DNA from: Anisodus tanguticus
Lineage: Eukaryota > Streptophyta > Magnoliopsida > Solanales > Solanaceae
Reading direction: 5' to 3'
Length of the DNA stretch: 64,000 nt
NCBI GenBank assembly: GCA_034509755.1
Contig: CM067552.1
Location: 15,161,001 to 15,225,000 of the forward strand
The translations under genes and the position numbers were made by a program. Shown here piece by piece: positions 23,784-34,569 of this stretch. Position 1 is the first letter of the stretch. Each line of letters starts with the position of its first letter. The notes under the pieces are model-generated. The model did no database searches. It was given only the letters and a program-made list of their open reading frames with translations, and was not told the DNA's origin.

Positions 23784-25411
23784 TGTCATGACCCCTTTTA
23801 GGGACCATGGTGACACCTACGCATTTTCCATCGGTAGGTCAATCATACAATAGCACTAATAGTCTGATACAAGTCTAAATGAGGCATATAAGCCAAAACT
23901 GAGTCTAATAACATAAGTAACTGAACATGTCTCTTGATCATAAGTTAAATACAAGGTAAAGATAGAGCATCCAAAGCATGTTGGATGTAGGGTTGGGCAT
24001 TTCAGGAGAAATTTCAAGTTGACACCAAGTAGTCCTATACTAACAGTTCAATAATCAAAGTAATGTCACAATGTCCAAAAAGAGATAAACATCAAGTTAA
24101 CACCAAGTAGTCCTATACTAACAGTTCAATAATCCAAGTAATGTCACATTGTCCATAGAATAGTTCACAGAGTTCACATAACACCTTATTCAACTAAGAT
24201 TTCATAATCACTTAAGTCATTCAATTTCAGACGAGTTCAAAAAAAGTATCCCAATTATAATTGAGCAATTAACATTCCTTCTTCATTCCAACAATCCAAC
24301 CAAGTTATCAATAGCCAATCCAACACTTAATCCTTCAACAGATAATCAATGAACTAATATGTATATGATACGAATGCAATAGATATGCCAAGTACCTTTA
24401 TCCTCCAGTATACATGCATTCAAATTTTATGAATTGCACACCCATAGGGGACCCGTGATGTCCATATACTCATCCGAAATTTCTCCACGGACCCAATCCC
24501 TTGGATGTAATAATGGTTGCACGCATGCAACCCGCTTCTCATATATCATCATCATCTCAATGTTGCCATAATCTTATAGTGTTCATACCTTTCCAGTCCC
24601 TTGTACCCACAACATTAATCATACCATTCCAATTATCAATATCATCATAACCATAAGTGTATGAATGCAAATGATAATATAAGACAAGAATCATAATGTC
24701 ATGAGATACAACCAAGTATAGAGATGAATATCGCATACTTTCAAGAATACATCATCATATAATTCAAGTACAATCAGGATGTCATATAGAAACATGTGTG
24801 ATGAATAAGCACAACGATAACAAGTATGGAGATGAGTCCACATAATGGAGACAAGGCCAATCAATCATTAGTTAGAATTAACTTAAGGTTAATTCCCCAA
24901 ATCACCCAATCTCATAATTCAACACTGGTACCCACTCAACCGTTCATCACAATCATTCGAATGGTACCCCCAAACATGCCCAATATCCCCAATATTTATA
25001 ACTGATTTCCTACTTCTATCGGAGTCTAGTGAAAGTAAATCGTAGCCTACCTCTAGGCCGAACATGTGCCTCGAACAATCACACTTCCACGTAAGCCTTG
25101 CCTTCCATTGTGCCTCATGGTAATAGAAGTCTAATAAGCATATATTATTCGTTAATACAATCTTACACATAATACAAGGACTTAGTCCTTAAACAAATCA
25201 AGACTTCAAAAACCAACCCCGGACCTTCATCATAAAGACTCAAACTTTATTACCCAATAAAACATAAATACATACTAAGTAATCATATACTTAATTTAAT
25301 TAGAAACCTATACTCATTTGGACCTTCAATTGGACAATTTAAGAAAAGTCCAAATTTGAAAAACCTAGAATCTTCCCCAATTCAGAAAGGTTTCTATAAT
25401 CAAATTAAACT
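23784..25411 (-). repeat. 5' LTR (copy B), truncated
   Basis: The LTR ends on the minus strand with GGGGTCATGACA at 23,784. It matches copy A over about 1.6 kb but lacks the LTR start. Its upstream edge is cut at 25,411, where the end of copy C begins. It contains a local duplication at 24,015-24,170. Confidence 0.7.
24015..24170. repeat. 78-bp tandem duplication in LTR copy B
   Basis: CAAGTTGACACCAAGTAG at 24,015 recurs as CAAGTTAACACCAAGTAG at 24,093, followed by the same TCCTATACTAACAGTTCAAT segment. Copies A and C have this segment only once. Confidence 0.8.
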
Positions 25412-27190
25412 TGTCATAACCCCCTTTTAGGAATCGTGGTGGCACCTACACATTTCCCATCGGTATGAGAACCACACCCAAATCATATCACATGATAAAG
25501 TAAAGAAAAGCGGAAAGATAACAAAATACTAGATAAAATTGTCTCATGATTTAAATGTGAAAATATAAGTCTTATAATCAAACATAACCCCCAAAATCTG
25601 GTCAGTCATATAAGAGTACTAATAAGCTGATACAAGTCTGATAACCAAGGAAACATAGGCTAAAACTGAATCTGATAACATAAGTATCTGAAGATGTCTC
25701 TCGATGATAAGTAAAAGACAAGATAATATAGGAGTCTCCAAAGGTATGTCGGAGGTAGCATCCTCACCCTGACGTCTCAAAATCTTCCCGCTCAAACTCA
25801 CACTGGAACTCGCGAACTGGTAGTGTGATTTGTATCCGCAACAGAAAAAGATGAAGCAAGTGTAGCATGAGTACACAACGTACCCCCGTAGAACTCATAG
25901 GCCAACAATGATGGAAGATACACAAAAAGAGATAAATATAAAGTTTACTCCAAATAGTCCAATACTAACAGTTCAAAAACTCAAATAAATTCACATTGTC
26001 CATTGAATAGTTCGCAAAATCAACATATCACCTTGTTCATATAAGATTTCATAATAACATATGTCACCCAGTTCCAAAAGAGTTTAATAACTGTAATCCA
26101 CCGATAGATAATCAATGAAGTGATATAGGTATGATATGAATACAATGCATATGTCAGGCACATTTATCCTCCAGTATACTGGCGTTCAAGTTTTTACTTT
26201 GAAATACACACTCATGGGGACCCGCGAAGTCCATATACTCATCCGAAATTTCTAATCGGAGCCCAGCTCTTAGCTGAATAATAATTGTTGCAGGCATGCA
26301 ACCCGTACCCTCACGTATCATCATCGTCTGAATGTTGCCAATAATCTCATAAATATTCTTACATTTCCAGTCTCTTGGACCCACAATATTTTCATACCAC
26401 TCTCATATCAATATCATCAGAACTATAAGTGTATGAATACAAATGACAATACAAGGCAAGAAATAATTATGTAGTGAGATGCAACCAAGTATAGAGATGA
26501 TTATCACATGCTTTCAAGAATACATCAAATATCATCTAATTACAATCAGGATATCATATCAATCATGTGTGATCAATCAGCAGTCGTGACCAACATAAAG
26601 TTGATTACCTCAATCACCGAACATCACAGGTCAACACCGGTATCCACTCAACCGTTCATAACAACCATTTGAATGGGACCCCAAAACACGCAAAATACCC
26701 CTTAATATTTATAATTGATTATATACTTTTATATGGAGTCTAGTGAAAGTAAATCATATCCTACCTCTAGGCTAAACATAAGAGTCGTACAATCACCCTT
26801 CCACCCAAGCCTTTCCCTTCTGCTGTGCCATGTGGGAATTGAATTCTAATACGTATATACTATTCGTTAATATGAAGCTTACACATAAAAGGACTTAATC
26901 CTTAAACAAATCATGACTTCAATTACCAACCCAGGCCCACGTCACCAAGACTAAAATGTTATTACTCAAAAATCATGAAAACATACCAATTAATTATATC
27001 CTTAAGTTAATTAGAAACCTATACTCACTTGGACCTTCAATTGGACAATATACAAAAAGCACCAATTCTTAACCCTAGAAACTTCCCCAATTTCAAAAGA
27101 GCTTCAATAATCAAATTAAAAGTTGTAACATGATAATCTAGCATAATCCATCACTAATTAATAATAATTAAAGTAAACTAATCCTTAGAT
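25412..27190 (-). repeat. LTR copy C, truncated
   Basis: The minus-strand end is GGGGGTTATGACA at 25,412. The rest parallels copies A and B and stops near 27,190, about 80 bp further into the LTR than copy B. The LTR start is missing. No internal sequence lies between B and C, so the pair probably arose by recombination or deletion between related LTRs. Confidence 0.65.
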
Positions 27191-29064
27191 GAAGGAAAAA
27201 TACATGGACAGTGTTTAAAACTGACAAAATCAAATCATTTAGTATTTCCGGCATATTTTGAGTTCGAGAGCTCCGTTTGAGGTGATTTTCATGGTGTTAT
27301 TCTCGTATTTGAATGGGGGTAAGTATGTAATCTTTATTTTGGTGTTTTTCCATGATTATTTTGTTAGTTATCATTTTTATCTGTGTTTGAGTTGTAAAAA
27401 TTGGGGTTTTGAACCCAAGAAATGAAAAGTGGTAAATCATGGATTTGAGGATCAAGATAATGGATTTTTCAATGAATTTTCTAGATTTAGACTATTTAAG
27501 CTATGAATAAACCAATTATGAGTACAGAAGCTTTAACTTGGGGGCTTGAGGTTACCTTTTTTGAGGTCACTTTTTGATTCAAGACTAAAGTATAATAATA
27601 TGGGTATCATTGAACTCATTTAACTTCGTAGAGTACTGTTTTAACTGTATTGAACCCAATTTTGTGATGATATTATAATGTTGTCCTTCGAGGTTGGGGA
27701 TTGGTTTTTTGGGTGACTTTTTAGACTTGAATTGTTATCATAACAATATGGGTGTCTACGGACTCTTATACTTTCATAGATTACGTATTTGAACAGTTTG
27801 GGATAATTCGAAGGCTTTGAAGAAGGGAAAGTCCATGTGTGATTTCTTGAGCTTCAGACGTCAAATTAGATAAGTTGAGACTTTCTTGACCTTAAATAAA
27901 GCATCATGGTTGGTTTAACGAACTAATGAAGAGTGTGTAATAGGGATACTAAGGGGGTCCCGATAATTATGAGGTGACGAGAACTTTTGTCGGGTACCAG
28001 TGCCATATTATGGGTATTTGCATATTATCAATTGTATCGTCTGGTCTGAATATCATCATTTGGGCACTAGCTAACAATATAGATTGATATTGTGATTCAT
28101 GATTAGGAATGAGACCCTTTATTTATTGATTCTATTCTTATTACTTGTCTTCTCTATGATTAAATGTTGTCATCACTCTTAAATACTCGTTTAAAATGTG
28201 AAAAGAGGCTAAAGATCAAATTTGGGCTAAAGAATGAATCTTTATTGCATATATTGGTTGCTTATTGTTGAGAATGTCATATTCATGATTCATATGGTAT
28301 CTCATGCGTATTATACTTTTGGATTCATATTTGGGGTCTAAGGGGAAATGATTTCGGATGGAGTGATGCGTTGGATATGAGCCCGATTGGCTAGAGACAT
28401 GTAATGTGAGCCTAAAATGGCTAAGTGATGTGATTGAAAGCGTAATATTGGCTAGGAAACAAAAGGAAGGTGGTATATGGACCTGGCGAGTCCCCCTTGG
28501 GCCACGATTAATAGTATTTGAATATGTATATACCGGTGATGGAAAGGTCTTGCATTGCATTGCATATTACATAGCATATCATTATTAGATATCCTGCCTA
28601 AATTGTTGACTGGATCATTCTTACTTGTTTAGTTGCTTACTTAAATGAACATGAAGACTTAGTGGCTTTTTACCTTTATGTTTGAAACTCGTGATTATTA
28701 ATATACTAAGATGGACTAACCACAGTTAAAGTATAGATGTAGTAATTAGATGACCCACTCTCGTCTCCATTTTAATTAGGGTCGTCGATGATGTTGCTTA
28801 GTACATGTTGTTTCTCCATACTCAATCTACACTTGCTGCACCCTTTTGTGTGCAGATTCAGTTCCTAGCACGAGCGGATCTCTAGACTTCACCGGTCATT
28901 GAGGAGTCCATTCAAAGGATTCGGGGTGAGCTACTAGCATGATATGTGGCGTCATATTCTCAATCTATATTTATTTCCTGTCTTTCCTATTCCTAGACAT
29001 TAGATTCAGGTTGTATGCAGACCTGTATTTCTATTTAGCAAGTTCTTATACCAGTGACCCATAG
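27191..29064 (+). repeat. Truncated gypsy LTR in plus orientation
   Basis: No gene is visible. Phrases near the right end (CTACACTTGCTGCACCC, TGTGTGCAGATTCAG, then ACCTGTATTTCTATTTAG and TTCTTATACCAGTGACCC) are of the type seen near the 3' end of Solanaceae-like gypsy LTRs, including 7,260-7,310 here. The LTR terminus is missing because the copia element begins at 29,065. Left boundary and family are approximate. Confidence 0.45.
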
Positions 29065-29353
29065 TGTTTATCACGGGTGCTTTCGGAAACAGCCCAACAC
29101 GGAAGAAGGCAGAAAGCCCATCTCGGGTTGGCCCATCATGGGTTGTGTATATTGGTTATGTTTATTGTTGTAATATTATAGTGTAAAGGTTACCTTAATT
29201 AGTCTTGTACACTTACCATAATTGTATAGTTAGAATCCAAGTAGAATAAGGTTTTAGGAGTAGAATAGGAATAGGATTCTCCTATTATGGAAATATGTAA
29301 CTTGTATATATAGCCTTTCAATTAATGAAAATAATCAGGGATTATTTCTTTCA
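29065..29353 (+). repeat. Copia 5' LTR
   Basis: This aligns without gaps to 36,223-36,511. It runs from TGTTTATCACGGG to TTTCTTTCA and is followed at once by the primer site. The 3' copy appears to extend about 45 bp further left, so the 5' LTR may have lost its first bases. Confidence 0.85.
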
Positions 29354-29371
29354 TGGTATCAAGAGTCTAGG
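29354..29371 (+). other. Copia primer-binding site
   Basis: TGGTATCAAGAGTCTAGG directly follows the LTR. It matches the 5'-TGGTATCA-(GAGC) initiator-Met tRNA complement used by plant copia elements, with an inserted or changed base after TATCA. Confidence 0.8.
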
Positions 29372-29464
29372 TTTATTTTCTCTCCCAAATTCTCCAACTT
29401 TTTTCCGTCGACCTCCCTTGAACTTCTGAGGCCTTTGCTCTCGGTTTTTCATGCCGACGGTACC

Positions 29465-31816
29465 TGTAACGTCCCATATCTTCAGGTAACGGTTGAACAC
29501 ATAACGTAGGTGAGTAGACCCGGACCCGGGAAAATTTATGTTGTACTTGTGTATGTTAATAAGAAAATTAGTTTATAGGACGTGACCCCGAAATAATTTT
29601 TGGATTTAATAATGTGGCGGCGGTGTGTAATAATAATAATTATGTATCCCCGAAGAGATTATAGACTGGTATTTTATTACAGGAATTATGATATTGACAT
29701 AAGAGGATTTTATTAATCGCCGGGATTTAAATAATTGGAGACTGGGAATTTAATTGTGTGTATAATTAATTAATTGTGAGATTAATTAATTAAGGAGGGG
29801 ACAATGTATAGTGGGAATTGAAACGTGTGTTCTTATAATCGATTTGGGGGTGACTAAGCCCCAAACCGATCGACTGACAGCAGCCCATAAGCCCCTTCTT
29901 TCTCCATTAATCCATTTCTTCAACTCCATCTCTTCAACCTTCATCTTCATCAAGAATATGTAGGAACCTTTCCATGGATAATGATTTGTTGCACTCCAAG
30001 CAGAAGGAGTAAAGCCTCAGTCGGTAGTCGCCGAAATTCTCGACCAAAATTGGGGATTTTTTGCAAGCTTTCATATAACCAAAGGGAGAATTCTAGGTAT
30101 TCTGGGTTTAAATTCCAGTAGAAACGAAACCAGTAACAAGCTTAGAAACTCAGAAGCTTTACAAGAACCTTGAATACGAAAGGATTCTGGCGCGAATCGA
30201 TTTTGGGTTCTGTTTCTGTTTGTCGGAAGCTGATTCGAGCAAGAGATTTTCCAATGATTCTCGTCGTTGTATTTAAGAGAGGTAATCTTCCTTATTCTCT
30301 AAGTTTGTACAAGTTCTGGACTTGATTCTTGCTATTAGTTCTAAAGACGATTGTCGAAAATGCAAATTTGGGTTGGGTGTTATTGGGACTGCCGTAATTG
30401 GGAGTTACTGGGATTTCATGTGAAATTGTTGTACTATTTTGGAGATTGTAGTAGTATAAGAAGGAGGATTAAGAGAGTTGGGTGTTTCACTACTTACATA
30501 GATTTTGATATAGAAGGAATATAGGTTCTACGCGTTCAAGGTGTTCGTTAGAATGTCCCAATGAATCTGTTTTTAGTATGTTGATTCGATTGTGATTTAA
30601 ATCATCCGTATGATGTAGATAATCGTTCATAGAGCTTACAAGGACCCGCAGAACTTAGATAAATTCGACAATAAGGTATGCAAGGCTCTTTCATTCTTTT
30701 GGCATAATTCTATGTGCGTAACGTAACCATTATGTTGCTATATAAATTACTCTACTCTTAAGTAGTTGAGAATGGTCGTGTTATTGACTCTTGTGTTAAA
30801 GGCATGTTTTTAAATGTTTCTAAGTCCTTATTGAGGCATACGGAAAATGTGTTGATATTCACAGAGTTATCCAAAGGTGCAAGGATATTATGTCACTCGG
30901 GGTATTTTATTGTCATTCATTTGCATTGCATTCATATACTACCCTGGACCACTTGTGCCATGCACATTACTATATGGTAAATATTATGTATATAAATGTA
31001 GGGGATATGGGAAAAGAGGGAAAGACATTATATACGCACACCACCTATAGCTGGTACAGACTATCACAAAGGAGCCCTAAGAGGCCAATATGATGTGATG
31101 CCTATATGGCCTATTGGGACGGGTTGCACGATCCGCAACACTAACATTGGGACGGGTTGCACGAACCGCAACACTAAAATATATATGATATATATAAACC
31201 GCATGTGCATCATGCATACATTCATTACACATCATATGCTACGAGGCCCACATCAGCTAATATGGTAAGAAATATGCCCGAAGAGGCCGATATATATGTG
31301 TATACTGCATAAAGCATAATATTTAGACATGTGTATTAGGGTCCTCAGAGGCATTTACTGATGTCCAGTTGTTTCTGTTTCAGACTATGATATATCTCTG
31401 TTATGTTGTTTCTTATGCCTGACATACTCAGTACATCAATCGTACTGACATCCCTTTTGTCGGGGGACGCTGCGTTTTATGCCCACATATTTATATTGAT
31501 AGGGTGACGGTTCACATTGGTAGGTTGTTGGTTTAGCTGGCGTCCAGAGCACTCTATTTGTTTCGGAGTCGCGATTTGGTCGTGGTATGTTATTCTCTGT
31601 AGAGGCTTGTAGATAGGTATCCTATGGTTAGATATCGGATGTGGCCTTGTCGGCCCTAGTATATAAATGTGTAACTTGGGGCTTTTGAGTTCAGACTTTA
31701 GTTAATCTACCACGGCGCAGTCCATGTTAAATATGTTTAAGGGTGGAATGTAAATGTGGTGCCCGGCGGGTAGGGTCCGGGTGCCCGTCGCGGCCCCTTT
31801 GGTATGGGTCGTGATA
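29465..31816 (+). mobile_element. Solo LTR of a gypsy-type element inside the copia leader
   Basis: The 2,352-bp insert starts TGTAACGTCC and ends GGTCGTGATA. It is flanked by perfect 5-bp duplications GTACC at 29,460-29,464 and 31,817-31,821. It has no coding domains and no second LTR, so it is the product of LTR-LTR recombination after insertion. Its TG...TA ends and TGTAAC start resemble chromoviral gypsy LTRs in this window. The insertion is younger than the copia element. Confidence 0.85.
31113..31178. repeat. 33-bp tandem repeat in the solo LTR
   Basis: ATTGGGACGGGTTGCACGA occurs at 31,113 and 31,146, each followed by (T/A)CCGCAACACTAA. GTTGC and GCAAC within each unit can pair as a small stem. 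Confidence 0.8.
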
Positions 31817-31876
31817 GTACCTCTACTTCCCAATTTTTTCACCCAAAATACCTCAATCACATATTGTTCTTTCAAT

Positions 31877-32713
31877 ATGTCTACATCCCGGAACACATTT
31901 CATCCTACCCTTACAGTTTCTAACATCAAGAATAACATCCCTCTTGTTCTTGAAATAGAAAACGTCCAATATGCGACGTGGGTCGAACTGTTCAAAATTC
32001 ACGCACGGTCGCATCAAGTCATCCATCACATAATCCCCGCGGCTCCTGAGGATACAGAGGTGCCAAAATGCGAGGATGATCCTAAGTTATGGACGACTCT
32101 TGATGCTACCATCCTTTAGTGGATATATTCCACAATTTCTACCGACCTTTTGCGAACAATTATTGAGCCTGACGCTACGGCACAGGTGACTTGGGATAGA
32201 CTGCGTGATATATTCCAAGATAATCAAAATTCTAGAGTCGTTACCCTTGAGCAGGATTTCTCCCACGTCAATATGGAAGATTTACCTAATGTTTCGGCTT
32301 ATTGCAAAAGATTAAAGGAATTGGCGGACCAACTTCGCAACGTTGGCGCGCCAGTTTCAAACAGTCATTTAGTCCTCCAAATGGTTTCCGGCCTCTCCGA
32401 GGCCTATTGTAGTGTGGGAACGCTTCTTCGGCAAAGCAATCCGCTTCCGCAATTTTATCAGGCTCGTTCTATGCTTACACTCAAAGAAGTAGGCATGGCA
32501 AAACGAGGGGATACCAGTGCTAGTCCTGTAGTCATGATGACCGAGTCCATGGTGTATCCTACCGATTCCAACAACTCGGGCCAAAACAGCAACAACGGTG
32601 GCGGCAAAAAGGGTGTAAATAAGAAAAATAATGGCAAGAACCGCGGCGGCAACAATGGCGGCAGCCGACAGAATGGTCGTGGCGGTGGGGGTCCTTGCGG
32701 TGGTCAGCAGTAG
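31877..32713 (+). pseudogene. Copia gag (UBN2-type) with premature stops
   Basis: From an ATG at 31,877 the frame runs through a copia gag of the UBN2/retrotran-gag type, with a FHPTLTVSNIKNNIPLVLE segment, then LRTIIEPDATAQVTWDRLRD and SRVVTLEQDFSHV. The C-terminus is rich in Asn and Gly (about 32,560-32,690). A TAG at 32,117 interrupts it and three consecutive TAG codons end it at 32,711-32,719, after two intact CAG codons. The frame then continues through another TAG at 32,786 into the protease. Gag would form the cytoplasmic particle shell. Confidence 0.85.
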
Positions 32714-32719
32714 TAGTAG

Positions 32720-33100
32720 TTCGGGGCCCCTATGCAATGGCAGTGGGCCCCACAACAGCAGTTTGGGGCCAGCCAGTTTTCTCCATAGCAGCAGTCCATG
32801 CCTAATTCGACCTGGACCACATACAATCAGCAGTCTGGGCCGAGGCCGCAAGTAGGGGTGCTTGGGCCTCGGCCCCCGCAGGCCCATCACGCAATGGCAC
32901 CCACGTCTACCGACATCGAAGCCGTAATACACACGCTTGGTTTAACTCCTCTGGACCCAAATTTGTATATGGATACCGGTGCCACTACCCACATGACATC
33001 TGATCAGGTACGCTCTCATCTTATTCTAATATAAGCAACCCCCGCGGCATAATTGTTGGTAATGGTAATTCTATTCCAATTCGTGGTTATGGTCATAAAA
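32720..33100 (+). pseudogene. Copia protease region
   Basis: Continuing in the gag frame, the segment 32,960-33,005 encodes LYMDTGATTHMTSDQ, with the DTGA aspartic-protease active site. Just after, at about 33,007, the frame shifts (one base appears lost after CAG), and the continuation NPRGIIVGNG...IRGYGH lies in the frame that leads into integrase. The protease would cleave the Gag-Pol polyprotein. Confidence 0.8.
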
Positions 33101-33102
33101 CT

Positions 33103-33981
33103 TTGTCTCCCCCTCATCCACCTCTTATCTTGAAAAACACCCTACATGCCCCCAAATTGATTAAAAACTTAGTCTCTGTCCATAAATTCACTACTGACAA
33201 TTCCGTTTCTATTGAATTTGATCCATTTGGTCTCTCTATGAAGGATTTCAAGACGGGGAGTCCTCTCATGAGGTGTGATAGTAGGGGAGATCTTTATCCT
33301 ATCACACCCAGTTCCGGTCCATCTAGTCAAGCCCTGCCATCCGCTTTTGCAGCCATTTCTCCTTCCCTGTGGCATGCTCGTCTTGGTCATCCGGGATCAT
33401 CTATTTTGCCGTCTTTAGATAAAAATAGCTTTATTTCATGTAAGAGTATGAGTAGTACTCCAAATTGTCAGTCTTGTTCTTTAGGAAAAATTGTTAAGTT
33501 GCCATTTGTAGACTCAAAATCTCATACTTTAATGCCATTTGATATTATTCATAGCGACTTATGGATGTCCCATGTTCTTAGTTCTGTGGGTCATCGGTAT
33601 TATGCTTTCTTTTTGGATGATTACTCTAAGTTTCTATGGACATTTGCAATAACGAAAAAATCTCAAGTTTTATCTATCTTCTTGAAATTTAGTGCATTCA
33701 TTAGAACCCAACTCGAACGAGAAATTAAAAATATTCAGTGTGATAATGGCAAAGAATATGACAATGGGGTGTTTCGGGAATTCTGTGCTAATAATGGGAT
33801 CAATTTTTGTTTTTCTTATCCTCATACGTCTTCACAAAATAGGAAAGCCGAACGCAAAATTTGTTCCATAAATAACATTGTCCGAACTCTATTAATTCAC
33901 GCTTCCATACCCCCATATTTTTGGCATCATGCTCTTCAAATGGCTACATATCGCCTTAACATTATTCCTTCCAAAGTCTGA
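33103..33981 (+). pseudogene. Copia integrase
   Basis: A 292-codon open segment contains the GAG-pre-integrase part (LWHARLGHPG), the zinc-binding H-H-C-C end (CQSCSLGK) and the catalytic core. In the core the acidic triad sits in HSDLW, QCDNGKEY and KAERK. The QNG-AER box reads QNRKAER. It ends at a TGA created by a one-base frameshift near 33,975. The C-terminal part (VFLGFPSNHRGYKCFD and INRHVIFYE) continues in another frame to about 34,240. Integrase inserts the cDNA into the host chromosome. Confidence 0.85.
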
Positions 33982-34249
33982 CATATTCTTCCCCTCTTCA
34001 AATTTTATATAATAAAACTACTTATTCTCATCTTCGGGTCTTTGGGTGCTTGTGTTATCTGTTATTCCCCTCCACCGCAATTAACAAACTTCAGGCCCGG
34101 TCTACTTCGTGTGTGTTTTTGGGTTTTCCGTCTAATCACCGTGGCTACAAATGCTTTGATTTATCCTCTAATAAAATCATCATTAATCGCCATGTCATTT
34201 TTTATGAATCCCAATTTCCATTTGCTAAAGTTAATACTCCCGTGCCTAG

Positions 34250-34560
34250 TTCGTATAATTGTTTGGATGATAGTATATCCCTGTATATTATTCAGCATTT
34301 TTCGGACGTCTCCCGCACCCAAATTTCTCCAGCGTGCCCACTGCCCATTGGCCCCACTGGTCTGTCACCCACTGCCGGTCCCAGTCCAGCCACTGGGCCA
34401 GTTCCTACGATTGGGCTAGTCCAGCCAAATTCTGGAACTGGTCCAGTTCCTGCTCCAGTTTACCGATTTGGGCCAGCAGGCCCACTGCCTGCTGGCCAGT
34501 CCGTCCCGAGTCCCAAAAATTCCAAAATCCACCCGCCTCTGCCCGAGTCATGGACCAGTC
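34250..34560 (+). other. Pro/Gly-rich linker between copia integrase and reverse transcriptase
   Basis: In the frame continuing from the integrase C-terminus this segment encodes a low-complexity run rich in GP, SP and TGP units (about 34,340-34,500). Variable Pro-rich linkers at this position are common in copia polyproteins. There is no separate gene here. Confidence 0.6.
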
Positions 34561-34569
34561 ACCCTTAGT

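Noticed and set aside
32369..32932. 187-codon minus-strand frame
   Set aside because: Antisense shadow of the Gly/Asn-rich copia gag tail.
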